64,000 bases of DNA from Luteimonas deserti (GTDB lineage: Bacteria > Pseudomonadota > Gammaproteobacteria > Xanthomonadales > Xanthomonadaceae), in NCBI RefSeq assembly GCF_013425765.1, contig NZ_JACCJZ010000017.1, forward strand, positions 310,001-374,000, in the 5' to 3' direction. Below the pieces are notes generated by a model, which ran no database searches, was not told the DNA's origin, and was given only the letters and a program-made list of their open reading frames with translations. The position numbers were made by a program, and so were the translations under genes. Of this stretch, positions 16,107-24,647 are shown piece by piece. Numbering within the stretch: the stretch's first letter is position 1; each line of letters opens with the position of its first letter.

Positions 16107-16997
16107 ATGGACCTGCTCGCCCTGGCCGACTTCAATCTCGTGGCGCGTCATGGCGGCTTCGGCCGGGCGGCGCGGGCGGCGGAGCGCCCGAAGGCCACGC
16201 TGTCGCGCCGGGTCGCGGAACTGGAGGCGGGCCTCGGCCTGCGGCTGTTCGAGCGCGGCGCCCATGTCCTCAAGCTCACCGAGGAGGGCCGCGCGCTGCA
16301 CGCGCGCACGGCGGTCTTGCTCACCGAGCTCGAGGAGACCGCCGCCGAGATCGCCTCGGGGGGCAGCGTGCCGCGCGGGCGCCTGCGCATCAGCGTGCCG
16401 CTGCTGTTCTCGCAGGTCGCGATGGGCGCATTGGCGGCGCGCTTCGCGATGCGTCACCCCGAAGTGCAGCTGGAGGTCACTACCGAGGATCGCGCGGTCG
16501 ACATGGTCGAGGAGGGCTACGACCTCGTGATCCGCATCAATCCCGATCCCGACGAGAGCCTGATCGGACGCATCCTGCTCCGCGATCGCCTGGTCGTGGT
16601 CGCCGGGCCCGACCTGCCGCGTCCCGCGGACGGGCGGACGGTGCCTGCGGTCACGCGCGGTGCCGCGGGCCCGGCGGGAACGTGGACCTTGGGGTCCGGC
16701 CCGGAGGCGACGGCGCTCGCGGTGGAACCGGTCCTCGGCCTGTCCTCGATGATCATGGTGCGTGACGCGGTCCGCGCCGGCGCCGGCGTGGCCAGGCTGC
16801 CGGTGTCGCTGGTCACCCGCGATCTCGCGGTCGGACGGCTGGTCCTGTGGGGCGAGGTGGCCGGTCCCGACATCGAACTGTGGATGCTCTACCCGTCGCG
16901 GCGCCTGCTGAGCGCACGGGTCGCCGCGTTTCTCGAATTCTGCAGGCACGCGTTTCCATCCGGCACGCCGGAGGAACTCGCCGCATACGTGGGCTGA
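16107..16997 (+). CDS. LysR family transcriptional regulator
   Basis: 296 residues. The winged helix-turn-helix occupies about residues 3-62: ALADFNLVARHGGFGRAARA, then KATLSRRVAELEAGLGLRLF and ERGAHVLKLTEEGRAL, the standard LysR arrangement. The C-terminal two-lobed effector domain follows (RLRISVPLLFSQ onwards). It is divergent from the NmrA-type gene, the usual placement for a LysR protein that controls its neighbour, so the AtaL-like and NmrA-type pair is its likely target. I chose ATG 16107 over the in-frame GTG at 16098. TAATAT at 16072-16077 is the best -10 candidate. No clear T-N11-A operator could be picked with confidence. Confidence 0.87.
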   Translation: MDLLALADFNLVARHGGFGRAARAAERPKATLSRRVAELEAGLGLRLFERGAHVLKLTEEGRALHARTAVLLTELEETAAEIASGGSVPRGRLRISVPLLFSQVAMGALAARFAMRHPEVQLEVTTEDRAVDMVEEGYDLVIRINPDPDESLIGRILLRDRLVVVAGPDLPRPADGRTVPAVTRGAAGPAGTWTLGSGPEATALAVEPVLGLSSMIMVRDAVRAGAGVARLPVSLVTRDLAVGRLVLWGEVAGPDIELWMLYPSRRLLSARVAAFLEFCRHAFPSGTPEELAAYVG

Positions 16998-17098
16998 TCC
17001 CGCGCGCGTCGTGCCGTTGGCAAGGTGGTCACCGGGCGAGGCGCAGAGTGGCCGGCCCCTGCCACCGCACGCTCCGATGCGAACCCAGGAGAACCCGC

Positions 17099-17539
17099 AT
17101 GCGTCGCCCGTTGTCGCCACGTGATCTCGGCTTCGAGGTCCACCCCGGCGACGAACTCTCGCTGTTCAAGTGGTTCCTCGCGAGCTTCCTGTTCGGCAAG
17201 CGCATCTCGCAGGCCATCGCGGCGAAGACCTGGCGGATCATCGTGGTCGTCCACGGCTGCGACACGCCGCGCAAGCTCGGCGCGTGCAGTCACGCCAGGC
17301 TGGTGCGGATGCTCGGTGAAGGCGGCTACCGGCGCTATGACGAATCCACCGCGCCACGACTCGCGCAGGTGTGCCGGACCTTGATCGACGACTACGACGG
17401 ACGCATCACCGGGATCGCCGACGCCGCGTCCGGTCGCGCCGGCTTCGAGCGGCGCCTGCTCGCATTTCCGGGAGTCGGACCGGTCACGCTGGCCATCTTC
17501 ATGCGCGAGGCGGCCGCCGCGCTCTACGGTCCGGAGTGA
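17099..17539 (+). CDS. Small helix-hairpin-helix protein, unknown function
   Basis: 146 residues. The C-terminal third has RLLAFPGVGPVTLAIFMREA (about 121-140), a helix-hairpin-helix of the type LPGVGpkTA found in endonuclease III-like DNA glycosylases. The catalytic Lys of the hairpin is replaced by Val, the second catalytic Asp is not evident, and no [4Fe-4S] cysteines are present. The N-terminal part (FKWFLASFLFGKRISQAIAA, KTWRIIVVVHGCDTPRKLG) suggests a compact helical domain. It may bind DNA without cutting it, or act as a minimal glycosylase; neither can be shown. The CAGGAG site upstream supports ATG 17099. A strong hairpin follows the gene. Confidence 0.68.
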   Translation: MRRPLSPRDLGFEVHPGDELSLFKWFLASFLFGKRISQAIAAKTWRIIVVVHGCDTPRKLGACSHARLVRMLGEGGYRRYDESTAPRLAQVCRTLIDDYDGRITGIADAASGRAGFERRLLAFPGVGPVTLAIFMREAAAALYGPE

Positions 17540-17550
17540 CGCTGCGCGCC

Positions 17551-17579
17551 CCGGGACGATCCGTCGCGGATCGTCCCGG
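17551..17579. terminator. Strong hairpin between convergent genes
   Basis: CCGGGACGATCCG and CGGATCGTCCCGG form a perfect 13-base stem with a TCG loop, 11 bases after the helix-hairpin-helix gene and facing the convergent FKBP gene. There is no U-tract, but position and stability suit a bidirectional terminator. Confidence 0.6.
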
Positions 17580-17668
17580 CCACGTCCCGGAGCCCGTGTC
17601 CGGCGGACGCGCGTTGCCGGGTCACGCGACTGCGGATCGGGGCGACCTCCAACGGCGTCCGCGCGCGC

Positions 17669-18112
17669 CTACTTCTGGATTTCGACCAGCTCGACTTCGA
17701 ACACCAGCGACGCACCGGGCGGGATCACCTGACCCGCTCCGCCCGCGCCGTAACCGAGCCACGCCGGGATGTGCAGGATGCGCGTACCTCCTGCCTGCAT
17801 GCCGGCCACGCCTTCGTCCCAGCCGCGGATGACGCGGCCGGCGCCGAGCCGGAATACGAACGGCTGTCCGCGCTCCAGCGAGCTGTCGAACTGCGTGCCG
17901 CGCTTGTCGGGGGCGTTCTCGTCGTAGAGCCAGCCGGTGTAGTGCACGGCGACGTCATCCCCGCTGCGGGCGGCGGGACCCTCGCCGCGCGTCACGTCGA
18001 TACGCTGCAACTCCGCGACATCGCCGCCGGTGTAGGGCGGCGGACTCCCGCAGGCGCCCAACAGCAGGGCGGCGAGCAGCAGGGCGACGTGGCGCAGCGG
18101 GCGTCGGGTCAT
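17669..18112 (-). CDS. FKBP-type peptidyl-prolyl isomerase lipoprotein
   Basis: 147 residues. The N-terminus MTRRPLRHVALLLAALLLGACGS ends in a classic lipobox (LGAC), so the protein is lipid-anchored in the periplasm. The rest is one FKBP domain: VHYTGWLYDE, GTQFDSSLERGQPFVFRLGA, VIRGWDEGVAGM, RILHIPAWLGYG and a final strand SLVFEVELVEIQK. The aromatic and hydrophobic pocket residues of active FKBPs (Tyr, Phe, Asp, Phe, Val-Ile, Trp, Tyr) are present, so it should isomerise prolyl bonds and help fold exported proteins. I start at the ATG giving the lipobox. A longer frame upstream is not protein-like. Confidence 0.88.
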   Translation of the reverse strand: MTRRPLRHVALLLAALLLGACGSPPPYTGGDVAELQRIDVTRGEGPAARSGDDVAVHYTGWLYDENAPDKRGTQFDSSLERGQPFVFRLGAGRVIRGWDEGVAGMQAGGTRILHIPAWLGYGAGGAGQVIPPGASLVFEVELVEIQK

Positions 18113-18376
18113 GGGGACTTCGTCGGGAAGCGGAGCCGCAGCATAGCCGTTGCGGTATCCGGTCACGGCGCAGGCCGGCTGCACCGTCCGTGCGCATGGC
18201 GCCGTCCGGCCGGGCGCGGTCTGCGGCGGCGGGCGCCCCGCCGCGGACGGCGCGGAGGCGTGACGCCCTAGACCGGATCCGCTTTGCTGTCACGTGATGC
18301 GAGACAGGACACGGGCGGCGCGTCGTGGGCAAGGGCGTAGCCGCATTCCCCGTCTCGCGGCCCACACGCGCGCTGC

Positions 18377-18382
18377 TAGCAT
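18377..18382 (+). promoter_or_regulatory. -10-like element TAGCAT
   Basis: TAGCAT ends 30 bases before the ATG of the Gfo/Idh/MocA oxidoreductase, in line with the recurring TAGnnT pattern. Confidence 0.35.
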
Positions 18383-18412
18383 CGGGCGCTCCCCCTCCGC
18401 CATGGAGACGAC

Positions 18413-19537
18413 ATGCACACCCGCCGACCGGACGGTTTTTCACGTCGCCGCGCACTGCAGGCGTTGGTGCTCGCCGGCGCGGCCACCGCGCTTCCCAAGG
18501 GCTTCGCGGTGAGCCCGCAGGCTCGCCGGCTCGGCGTCGCGCTCGTCGGCCTGGGCGGCTACAGCCGGGACCTCCTGGCGCCCGCACTGCAGCTGACCCG
18601 GCACTGCCGGCTGGCCGGCATCGTGACCGGCTCGCCGGACAAGGTGCCCGCGTGGCAGGCGGAGTACGGCATTCCGGATAGCGGCGTCTACAGCTACGAC
18701 GACATGCACCGCATCGCCGACAATCCCGACATCGACGTGGTCTACATCGTCACACCCAACCATCTGCACAAGCCGCTGACCCTGGCCGCGGCGAACGCGG
18801 GCAAGCACGTCTGGTGCGAGAAGCCGATGGCGATGGATGCAGGCGAGGCCGAGTCGATGGTCCGCGCTTGCCGCGACAACAAGGTGCAGCTCGCCATCGG
18901 CTACCGCATGCAGCACGAGCCCAATACGCGGCGCTTCATGGCGATGGCGCAGGAGCGTCCGTTCGGGCGCATCGTGCAGCTGCGGGCCGACGCGGGCTGG
19001 TTCGGCTGGCGCCAGGGCGCGGACGATGCCTGGCGCCTCGACCCGGCGTGCGGCGGCGGCGCGATGTACGACATGGGCGTGTACTGCGTGAACGCCGCGC
19101 GTTACAGCACCGGCCTCGAGCCGGTGGCGGTGCGTGCCTGGGACGAGACCGCGCGCCGCGACATCTTCGCAGGCGTCGACGAGACCATGCGCTTCACGCT
19201 GGAGTTTCCCGACGACGTCATCGCCCGATGCGTCACCAGTTTCGGTCGCAACCTCAACACGCTGCACGTCGACTGCGAACGCGGCTGGTACGAGTTGTCG
19301 CCGTTCCAGTCCTACGACGGCAACGTGGGCCGCGCCAGCGACGGGACGCGTTTTCCCGCACAACTCGGAGAGCGTCCGCGCATGCAGGCCGAGCAGATGG
19401 ACCAGGACGCGCTCGCCATTCTCGAGGGCCGGTCGCCGCGTGCTCCGGGCGAGGAGGGGCTGCGGGACATGCGGGTGCTCGATGCGGTGTTCGCGTCGGT
19501 GCGGCAGGGCAATGAGCGGGTGCGCGTGGCCGGTTAG
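18413..19537 (+). CDS. Tat-exported Gfo/Idh/MocA family oxidoreductase (glucose-fructose oxidoreductase-like)
   Basis: 374 residues. A twin-arginine signal (FSRRRALQALVLAG, about 9-22) directs the folded enzyme to the periplasm, as for Zymomonas glucose-fructose oxidoreductase. The Rossmann loop is LVGLGGYSRD (44-53), the conserved sugar-binding EKPM lies at 136-139, and the catalytic Asp-x-x-x-Tyr pattern is seen in MYDMGVYCVNAAR (Asp220, Tyr224). These proteins keep NADP tightly bound and interconvert sugars or oxidise them. The exact sugar is unknown. GGAGACG before ATG 18413 is a good ribosome-binding site. It stands alone, with a non-coding spacer of 289 bases after it. Confidence 0.87.
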   Translation: MHTRRPDGFSRRRALQALVLAGAATALPKGFAVSPQARRLGVALVGLGGYSRDLLAPALQLTRHCRLAGIVTGSPDKVPAWQAEYGIPDSGVYSYDDMHRIADNPDIDVVYIVTPNHLHKPLTLAAANAGKHVWCEKPMAMDAGEAESMVRACRDNKVQLAIGYRMQHEPNTRRFMAMAQERPFGRIVQLRADAGWFGWRQGADDAWRLDPACGGGAMYDMGVYCVNAARYSTGLEPVAVRAWDETARRDIFAGVDETMRFTLEFPDDVIARCVTSFGRNLNTLHVDCERGWYELSPFQSYDGNVGRASDGTRFPAQLGERPRMQAEQMDQDALAILEGRSPRAPGEEGLRDMRVLDAVFASVRQGNERVRVAG

Positions 19538-19826
19538 CGACCGGTGGTCCGGAGGTGCGGCGTCGTGCATAGTGTGCCACCGCCGCCACGTCCGGACCGC
19601 CCTGCGCCGGTGCTTGGCCCCGCTTGGCGGCAAGCTCCCGCTTGTCCCGATCAGGCCGCCCCTGCGGACACGCCCGCCGCGTCGCGCCGCACCCGTGAAC
19701 TGGATGACCCGCGAGGCCACGTTTCGCATTCGGTTATCGTCTCCGGGCCGGTGCGTGGAGAGGGTCTCCGCGCCCGGATCGTTCGACCGCGCGTACGATT
19801 GAACCGCGCCCCGCCCGGAGACCGTG

Positions 19827-20048
19827 ATGGACCTGTTGCTCGAAACCCGGCTTGTGCAGGCCGCGCTGATCTTCAACGGTCTGATCCTGGTCACCGTGGC
19901 CTGGACACGCTTCCGCCTGCCCGGCACAGCGATTCCGCTGGCCGCACCGGTGTGGCGCTCGCATCGTTATCTGACACCGCGCGGGGTTGCGCTGCAGGTC
20001 GCCGGTCTGGTGATGGCCACGCTTGGCGTGGCCCTGCTTGTCCTGTAG
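19827..20048 (+). CDS. Small two-helix membrane protein, unknown
   Basis: 73 residues with two hydrophobic segments, about 8-26 (RLVQAALIFNGLILVTVAW) and 54-73 (ALQVAGLVMATLGVALLVL), joined by a hydrophilic loop (RFRLPGTAIPLAAPVWRSHR). I know no family for it. The CCCGGAG site before the ATG and the clear hydropathy pattern support it. It ends two bases before the stop of the convergent PhoX gene, so the two transcripts probably overlap at their 3' ends; no terminator is visible between them. Confidence 0.6.
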   Translation: MDLLLETRLVQAALIFNGLILVTVAWTRFRLPGTAIPLAAPVWRSHRYLTPRGVALQVAGLVMATLGVALLVL

Positions 20049-20050
20049 GT

Positions 20051-22126
20051 CTACGCAGCAGGGTCGGGCGGCGTCCCGCCGCCGATCACACCGCCGTCTT
20101 CCCGGGTGATGACCAGGCACGCGGAGCGTGGACGATGCGGCGCACCGTCGGGCCAGTGCGAGGTGTAGCGCCCCTGCCTGAACGCGTCGAGTGACGTCGT
20201 CTCGCCCGGATGCTGCACGTTGACGAACAGCGTGCGGCCATCGGGCGTGCCGACCACGCCGGTGATTTCCTGGCCCACCGGCCCAACGAGGAACCGGCGC
20301 AGATCGCCTGTCGCCGGGTCGGCGCAGAGCATCTGGTTGTTGCCGAAGCGCGCGTGAGGCCCTTGGTTGACGACCTCGGCCGACACGTCGCACTGGATCC
20401 ACAGCCGGCCGTCGCCGTCGAACCAGAGCCCGTCGGGCGCAGCGAAGATGTTGCCCGCGTCGAGCGGTTTCCCGGCGACCGAACCGCTGCGCTCGTCGCC
20501 CGCGAAGGCGAAGATGTCCCAGGCGAAGCCTTCGACCGCCGGATCGTCGGCCGACGCCGGCAGCGCGGCATCCTCGCGCCAGCGCACGATGTGCCCGAAC
20601 GGGTTCGGCCCGCGCGGATTGGCGGGATCGCCCTGTCCGGCCGTGCGCGACGTGTTGTTGGTGAGGGTGAAGTAGACCTCGCGCGATTGCGGGTGCACCG
20701 CGCCCCATTCGGGGCGGTCCATCGCCGTCGCGCCGACATGATCCGCCGCCAGCCGCGCGTGGATCAGCACCTCGCCCTGGTCGGCAAACCCGTTCTCAGC
20801 AGTGAGTCCGTTCTCGCCATGGCGCAGCGCGAGCCAGCGTCCACGTCCGTCGGGCTCGAACCGCGCCACGTACAGCGTGCCGTCGTCGAGCAGATGCCCG
20901 CCCGCGTCCACTGCGCGGTAGGGATGACGGCTGACGTACTTGTAGATGTACTCGAAGGTGGCATCGTCGCCGGAATACGCCACCAGCGGCCGGCCCTCCA
21001 CGGGCGGCTGGAACACGATGCCCTCGTGCGCGAAGCGTCCGAGCGCGGTGCGCTTGACCGGGGTGCTGTGCGGGTCGTTGGGATCGATCTCGACGATCCA
21101 GCCGAAGGTGTGGGGTTCGTTGCGGTAGTCGGTCTCCGCCCGCGGGCCCTGCGCGGTGGCGTCGAAACGGGCGAAGAGCGCGTCCGGATCCGCTTCGGAG
21201 GGCACGGTCTCCCAGCCGCGCGTGCTGTACCAGCCGAAGCGTCCCGGCGCATGGCTGACGCTGTAGCGGTCCAGCGCGGGGCGCGCCGCGGCATCGCGAT
21301 AACCGAAATAATGGTTCCAGTTTTCCTCGCAGGTGAGATAGGTGCCCCACGGGGTCACGCCGTGCGAACAGTTGTTCATGGTGCCGCGTGCGCGCGTACC
21401 TTCGGGGCTGTAGGCGGTGCGCATCAGCCTGTGCCCGCGCGCCGGCCCGGTGACCGTCATCGGCGTGCAGGCGGTGATGCGCCGGTTGCGTACGTCACGG
21501 ACCAGTGTCCACTCCCCGTCTTCGCCGCGGCGTACGCTGCACACGCTCACGCCGTGCGCGTTCATTTCCTTCAGCACCTCGTCGGCCGGGCGCGGCGCGG
21601 TCAGCGTCGGTCCGCGCGGATGCAGGAACAGCCAGTCGACGTACTCGTGATTCATCACCAGCAAGCCCGCGTCTGAACGCGGGCGGCCCGTGGCGTCCTC
21701 GGCGGGGAAGAAATGCATGCCGTCGTGGTGCATGCCCATCTGCTCGGCCTGCTCCGAGGCACTGTTGCCACCGTGCCGGTCGAAGTCAGGGTAGGTGCCG
21801 CAGATCGGTTCACCCCAGGGCAGGAACACCTGCACGCGATAGCCAGGCGGCACCGAGACCGCATCCGCCGCGCTGGTGGGAACGCACTCGAAGCCCAGCA
21901 GCGTGCTCGGCGACGCCGCCGGACGCGCCGCCCGCACGGCGCCTCCGCTCAGCGGCAGGCCGAAGAGTCCGATCACCGCCGCGCCCAGCCCGCCCTTGAG
22001 GAGCGCGCGGCGCGAGAAGGCTTGACGCATCACGGAATGGAAGTCGGATCGCGGGATCGGGCTGCGCGGGGGATCCTCGTCAAGCCCGTCGCGTGCGGGG
22101 TCGAACTTGCGCTGGGTCATCGGCAC
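20051..22126 (-). CDS. PhoX family phosphatase, Tat-exported
   Basis: 691 residues. The N-terminus has the Tat motif FSRRALLKG (37-45) after a long hydrophilic lead, as in PhoX. Family segments include FECVPTSAADAVSVPPGYR, LLVMNHEYVDW, MNNCSHGVTPWGTYLTCEEN (Cys and Glu ligands of the Ca/Fe centre), EPHTFGWIVEIDP and GEITGV-like VGQEITGVVGTPDGRTLF. PhoX enzymes are calcium/iron alkaline phosphatases that release phosphate from organic esters in the periplasm under phosphate limitation. A candidate Pho box lies about 55 bases upstream. An in-frame ATG six bases into the gene (22120) is an equally good start. It is convergent with the small membrane protein. Confidence 0.9.
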   Translation of the reverse strand: MPMTQRKFDPARDGLDEDPPRSPIPRSDFHSVMRQAFSRRALLKGGLGAAVIGLFGLPLSGGAVRAARPAASPSTLLGFECVPTSAADAVSVPPGYRVQVFLPWGEPICGTYPDFDRHGGNSASEQAEQMGMHHDGMHFFPAEDATGRPRSDAGLLVMNHEYVDWLFLHPRGPTLTAPRPADEVLKEMNAHGVSVCSVRRGEDGEWTLVRDVRNRRITACTPMTVTGPARGHRLMRTAYSPEGTRARGTMNNCSHGVTPWGTYLTCEENWNHYFGYRDAAARPALDRYSVSHAPGRFGWYSTRGWETVPSEADPDALFARFDATAQGPRAETDYRNEPHTFGWIVEIDPNDPHSTPVKRTALGRFAHEGIVFQPPVEGRPLVAYSGDDATFEYIYKYVSRHPYRAVDAGGHLLDDGTLYVARFEPDGRGRWLALRHGENGLTAENGFADQGEVLIHARLAADHVGATAMDRPEWGAVHPQSREVYFTLTNNTSRTAGQGDPANPRGPNPFGHIVRWREDAALPASADDPAVEGFAWDIFAFAGDERSGSVAGKPLDAGNIFAAPDGLWFDGDGRLWIQCDVSAEVVNQGPHARFGNNQMLCADPATGDLRRFLVGPVGQEITGVVGTPDGRTLFVNVQHPGETTSLDAFRQGRYTSHWPDGAPHRPRSACLVITREDGGVIGGGTPPDPAA

Positions 22127-22175
22127 ATGTGGAAAACGGATGCGTCGCTCCGGCAGGCCAGCCTGACATGGGGCG

Positions 22176-22193
22176 ATGAAACTTCGATGTCAG
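22176..22193 (-). promoter_or_regulatory. Candidate Pho box upstream of phoX-like gene
   Basis: On the minus strand the sequence CTGACATCGAAGTTTCAT has the 7-4-7 direct-repeat layout of PhoB sites (CTGTCAT spaced by four bases). The first half matches 6 of 7 and the second 5 of 7. It lies about 50 bases before the PhoX start, a plausible position for PhoB control. Confidence 0.4.
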
Positions 22194-22561
22194 CGTGAAC
22201 TGGTGCCTGGCGTGGGATCGCAGCATGCATCCATGCCTCGGCACGGATGGCCGACGTGACGCCTGACCGCAGCGCTTGCAAGGGCCTGTTCCGAAGCAGC
22301 GCGCAAGCGACTCCCGCGCAGGCGGGATCGAAGCCGCAGGATGCCGGCGATCCGCCCGACGCGTCGATCGTGCCAGCTGCGGCAGCCTGATACGTGCCAC
22401 GTCCTGGGCCAGCTGTGCGAGTACCGGCGTCGACCGTCGGATCCCGAGGCCGCACTGCCGCACGCGGCGATCGATGGCCGGCTCGGCCGAAGTGTCATCG
22501 ACAACCGGCATCGTTACGTAGAATGCGATGTCGGACTCCGTCGATTCCTGCCCACACGCAT
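22194..22561. other. Divergent intergenic region
   Basis: Spacer between the Pho box candidate and the 2-oxoglutarate oxygenase gene. Frames here look like chance ORFs. I see no gene. Confidence 0.4.
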
Positions 22562-23293
22562 ATGCAGCCTGCCAGTCCAGCGTTCATCCTCAACCGGCAA
22601 CTCGACATCGGCCAAGCGGCCCGTCGTTTCGCGCAGCAGCGCATCGTGCAGATCCCGGACGTCTTCGACGCCGGCACTGCGCAAAGACTGCATGCCTGCC
22701 TGGAGACCGAAGTGCCCTGGGGCCTCGCCTATGAGCTCGATGGCAGTCCCCAATATCTCGATAGCGCTCACCTCGCCAGGATCCAACCCGGGGCGATGGC
22801 TGACATCGAGCGGCAGATCCGCAGCGAGGCCGGTCAGGGGTTCCAGTATCGGTATCTCAATTATCCGATCCTCGACGCCTACCTGCAGCAATGGCCCAAC
22901 GAAGTACCGCTGCTGCATGCGTTTCTCGAGTACATCAACGGACCGCAGTGGCTGTCGTTGATCCGGGCGGTCTCGGGAATGCCGGAACTGGTCAAGTGCG
23001 ATGCGCAGGCCTCGCTCTACGCGCCCGACTGTTTCCTGCATCGCCATAGCGATGCCAAGAGCAGCGAGGGCTGGCGGATCGCCTACGTACTCGGCATGAC
23101 GCGCGATTGGCGCCCGGACTTCGGCGGTGCCCTGCAGTTCCTCGACGATGCGGGCAATACCACCTTGGGTCTGATGCCGCAGTTCAACACCCTCAACCTG
23201 TTCGCTGTCCCGCGCTGGCACATGGTGACGCATGTTCCACCGTATGCACCCGTCGGCCGCTACGCGATCACGGGCTGGCTGAGGGATCGCTGA
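22562..23293 (+). CDS. 2-oxoglutarate/Fe(II)-dependent oxygenase (prolyl hydroxylase-like)
   Basis: 243 residues, cytoplasmic. Iron ligands of the double-stranded beta-helix fold are visible: the HxD motif in FLHRHSDAK (His162, Asp164), a distal His in PRWHMVTHVPP (His220 or His224), and Arg233 in VGRYAITGWLRD, which would hold 2-oxoglutarate. The layout, including WRIAYVLGMTRDWRPDFGGA, resembles the prolyl 4-hydroxylase/Ofd1 branch rather than small-molecule hydroxylases. Hence a protein substrate, perhaps a ribosomal protein or elongation factor, is likely but not shown. The ATG at 22562 gives the domain's natural start. It stands alone. Confidence 0.82.
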   Translation: MQPASPAFILNRQLDIGQAARRFAQQRIVQIPDVFDAGTAQRLHACLETEVPWGLAYELDGSPQYLDSAHLARIQPGAMADIERQIRSEAGQGFQYRYLNYPILDAYLQQWPNEVPLLHAFLEYINGPQWLSLIRAVSGMPELVKCDAQASLYAPDCFLHRHSDAKSSEGWRIAYVLGMTRDWRPDFGGALQFLDDAGNTTLGLMPQFNTLNLFAVPRWHMVTHVPPYAPVGRYAITGWLRDR

Positions 23294-23590
23294 GCATGGT
23301 GAGCGGCGAGTGGGCTCTGCGTCGCCCAGTGCGACGAGAGAATGGGTGGCGCCCGAGGTCGGAACGCGTTTCCGGTCGTGCCTGGGACGTCCACTCCTCG
23401 GCGACGCGATGCCCGCGCGTCGCCAGCATCGTGTTCCATGTTCCAAGCCGGCTGCCGGACGCGGATGTCCGAGCGCTTCGGGCACTGGATGCGTCGTGCG
23501 CACGATCCGGCCGGTTCCGCACGTGTTCACCATCCTTCGATCCGGGCGCCCTCAGGCTGTGTTTTCAACCCGATCGCAGCGAGAAGCGCA

Positions 23591-23812
23591 ATGGCCACAC
23601 GTCTGAGGAAAGGCAGCCACGTGGAGTGGGAGACGTCGCAAGGCAAGACCCGGGGCAAGGTGGAGCGGAAGCTGACGTCCGACACCACCATCAAAGGGCA
23701 TCACGTCGCCGCGTCCCCCGAGTCGCCGCAGTATCTGGTGGTCAGCGACAAGACCGGCGCCAAGGCGGCGCACAGGGCCGATGCCTTGAAACGGGTGGAT
23801 GGATCCTCGTGA
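23591..23812 (+). CDS. HVA1/DUF2945 family small protein
   Basis: 73 residues. The sequence LRKGSHVEWETSQGKTRGKV, followed by the polar TIKGHHVAASPESPQYLVVS and AAHRADALKRV, matches the hypervirulence-associated protein (DUF2945) family: small Tudor-like barrels with conserved G..V.W....g...G.v and a C-terminal H....L. motif. Such proteins are widespread in bacteria and fungi, often stress-linked, with no known biochemical role. The upstream region has no strong ribosome-binding site. The gene is flanked by two long spacers. Confidence 0.8.
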   Translation: MATRLRKGSHVEWETSQGKTRGKVERKLTSDTTIKGHHVAASPESPQYLVVSDKTGAKAAHRADALKRVDGSS

Positions 23813-24585
23813 GCAGGACTGGTTCCATCGCCTGAGTCCCTCGCTGTCCGGCGCGTGATCCGCCGGCAGGCCACACATGACGTTGGGTCGACTGCGCCGG
23901 GCACCGTCATGCCGGCACGCGACATCGCGTCCGGTCCGAGCGGGCACTTGACCGCGGGCTTGCCGCCCATGCCTCGCAGCCCGTATCCACGCCCGCGTCG
24001 CGCGGACCGAGGTGTGCCTTGTCGCCAGTGGGCCCTCGGGCCTTCGGCGTCGACCACGCCGGGTATCGCCAACCGCATCGACGACGGACTGCTTTCGCGT
24101 GCACAGGGCGGATTCCTTGGGTCCGCATCCCGCTGCTCGTCGGTCTTCGTGTCGACCAGCGATCGCGTTCGTCCGACGTACGCCGCGGTCACGCATCCGG
24201 CCGAGGTGGCGCGTGGTCGCGCTCGTTGCGTCGATCGTCGCGATCGACGTCCGGCGGCTGGTCGCGACCTCGAACCTGCACACCCGTTTGATCCGGCGGC
24301 GGGGGGGCGTCGACGGCAGTCGGGCTGCCAGGGCGTCACGTCCGGACGCAGGCGGCACTGCGACACATGCGCACTTCGACCGGCCGGCCGCGAGCATGCG
24401 TCTGGCGGTATTTTTGTGCTGGTTCATGCAGTGCTGTCCGCGCCCCTTTCCGACTGCATCGCCGTCCTTGGCGCACCGCCTCCCCAGAGGAGATCTGGCG
24501 GTCCGTGCCGTAGGCAAGCCCCCCTTGTCACCCGCGGCGCTGCACCCGGGGTCCAACAAAGGGAGTGCGAGTGACGGGTCCGGCC
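23813..24585. other. Long intergenic region before motA
   Basis: About 770 bases with only low-complexity chance frames (Arg, Pro, Ser rich) on both strands. I see no gene, repeat or RNA in it. It ends at the sigma-28 promoter of motA. Confidence 0.45.
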
Positions 24586-24612
24586 TCAAGCGCCGGGCCG
24601 GGCCGCCGATAC
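24586..24612 (+). promoter_or_regulatory. Sigma-28 (FliA) promoter of motAB
   Basis: TCAAGCGC, an 11-base spacer, then GCCGATAC. This matches the flagellar sigma-28 consensus (TCAAG or TAAAGTTT, N11, GCCGATAA) in both elements and spacing. It ends 35 bases before the motA ATG, as expected for a late flagellar gene. Confidence 0.65.
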
Positions 24613-24647
24613 AGGCTTGACCGTCCAGCATTCCGGATCCAAGGCAC

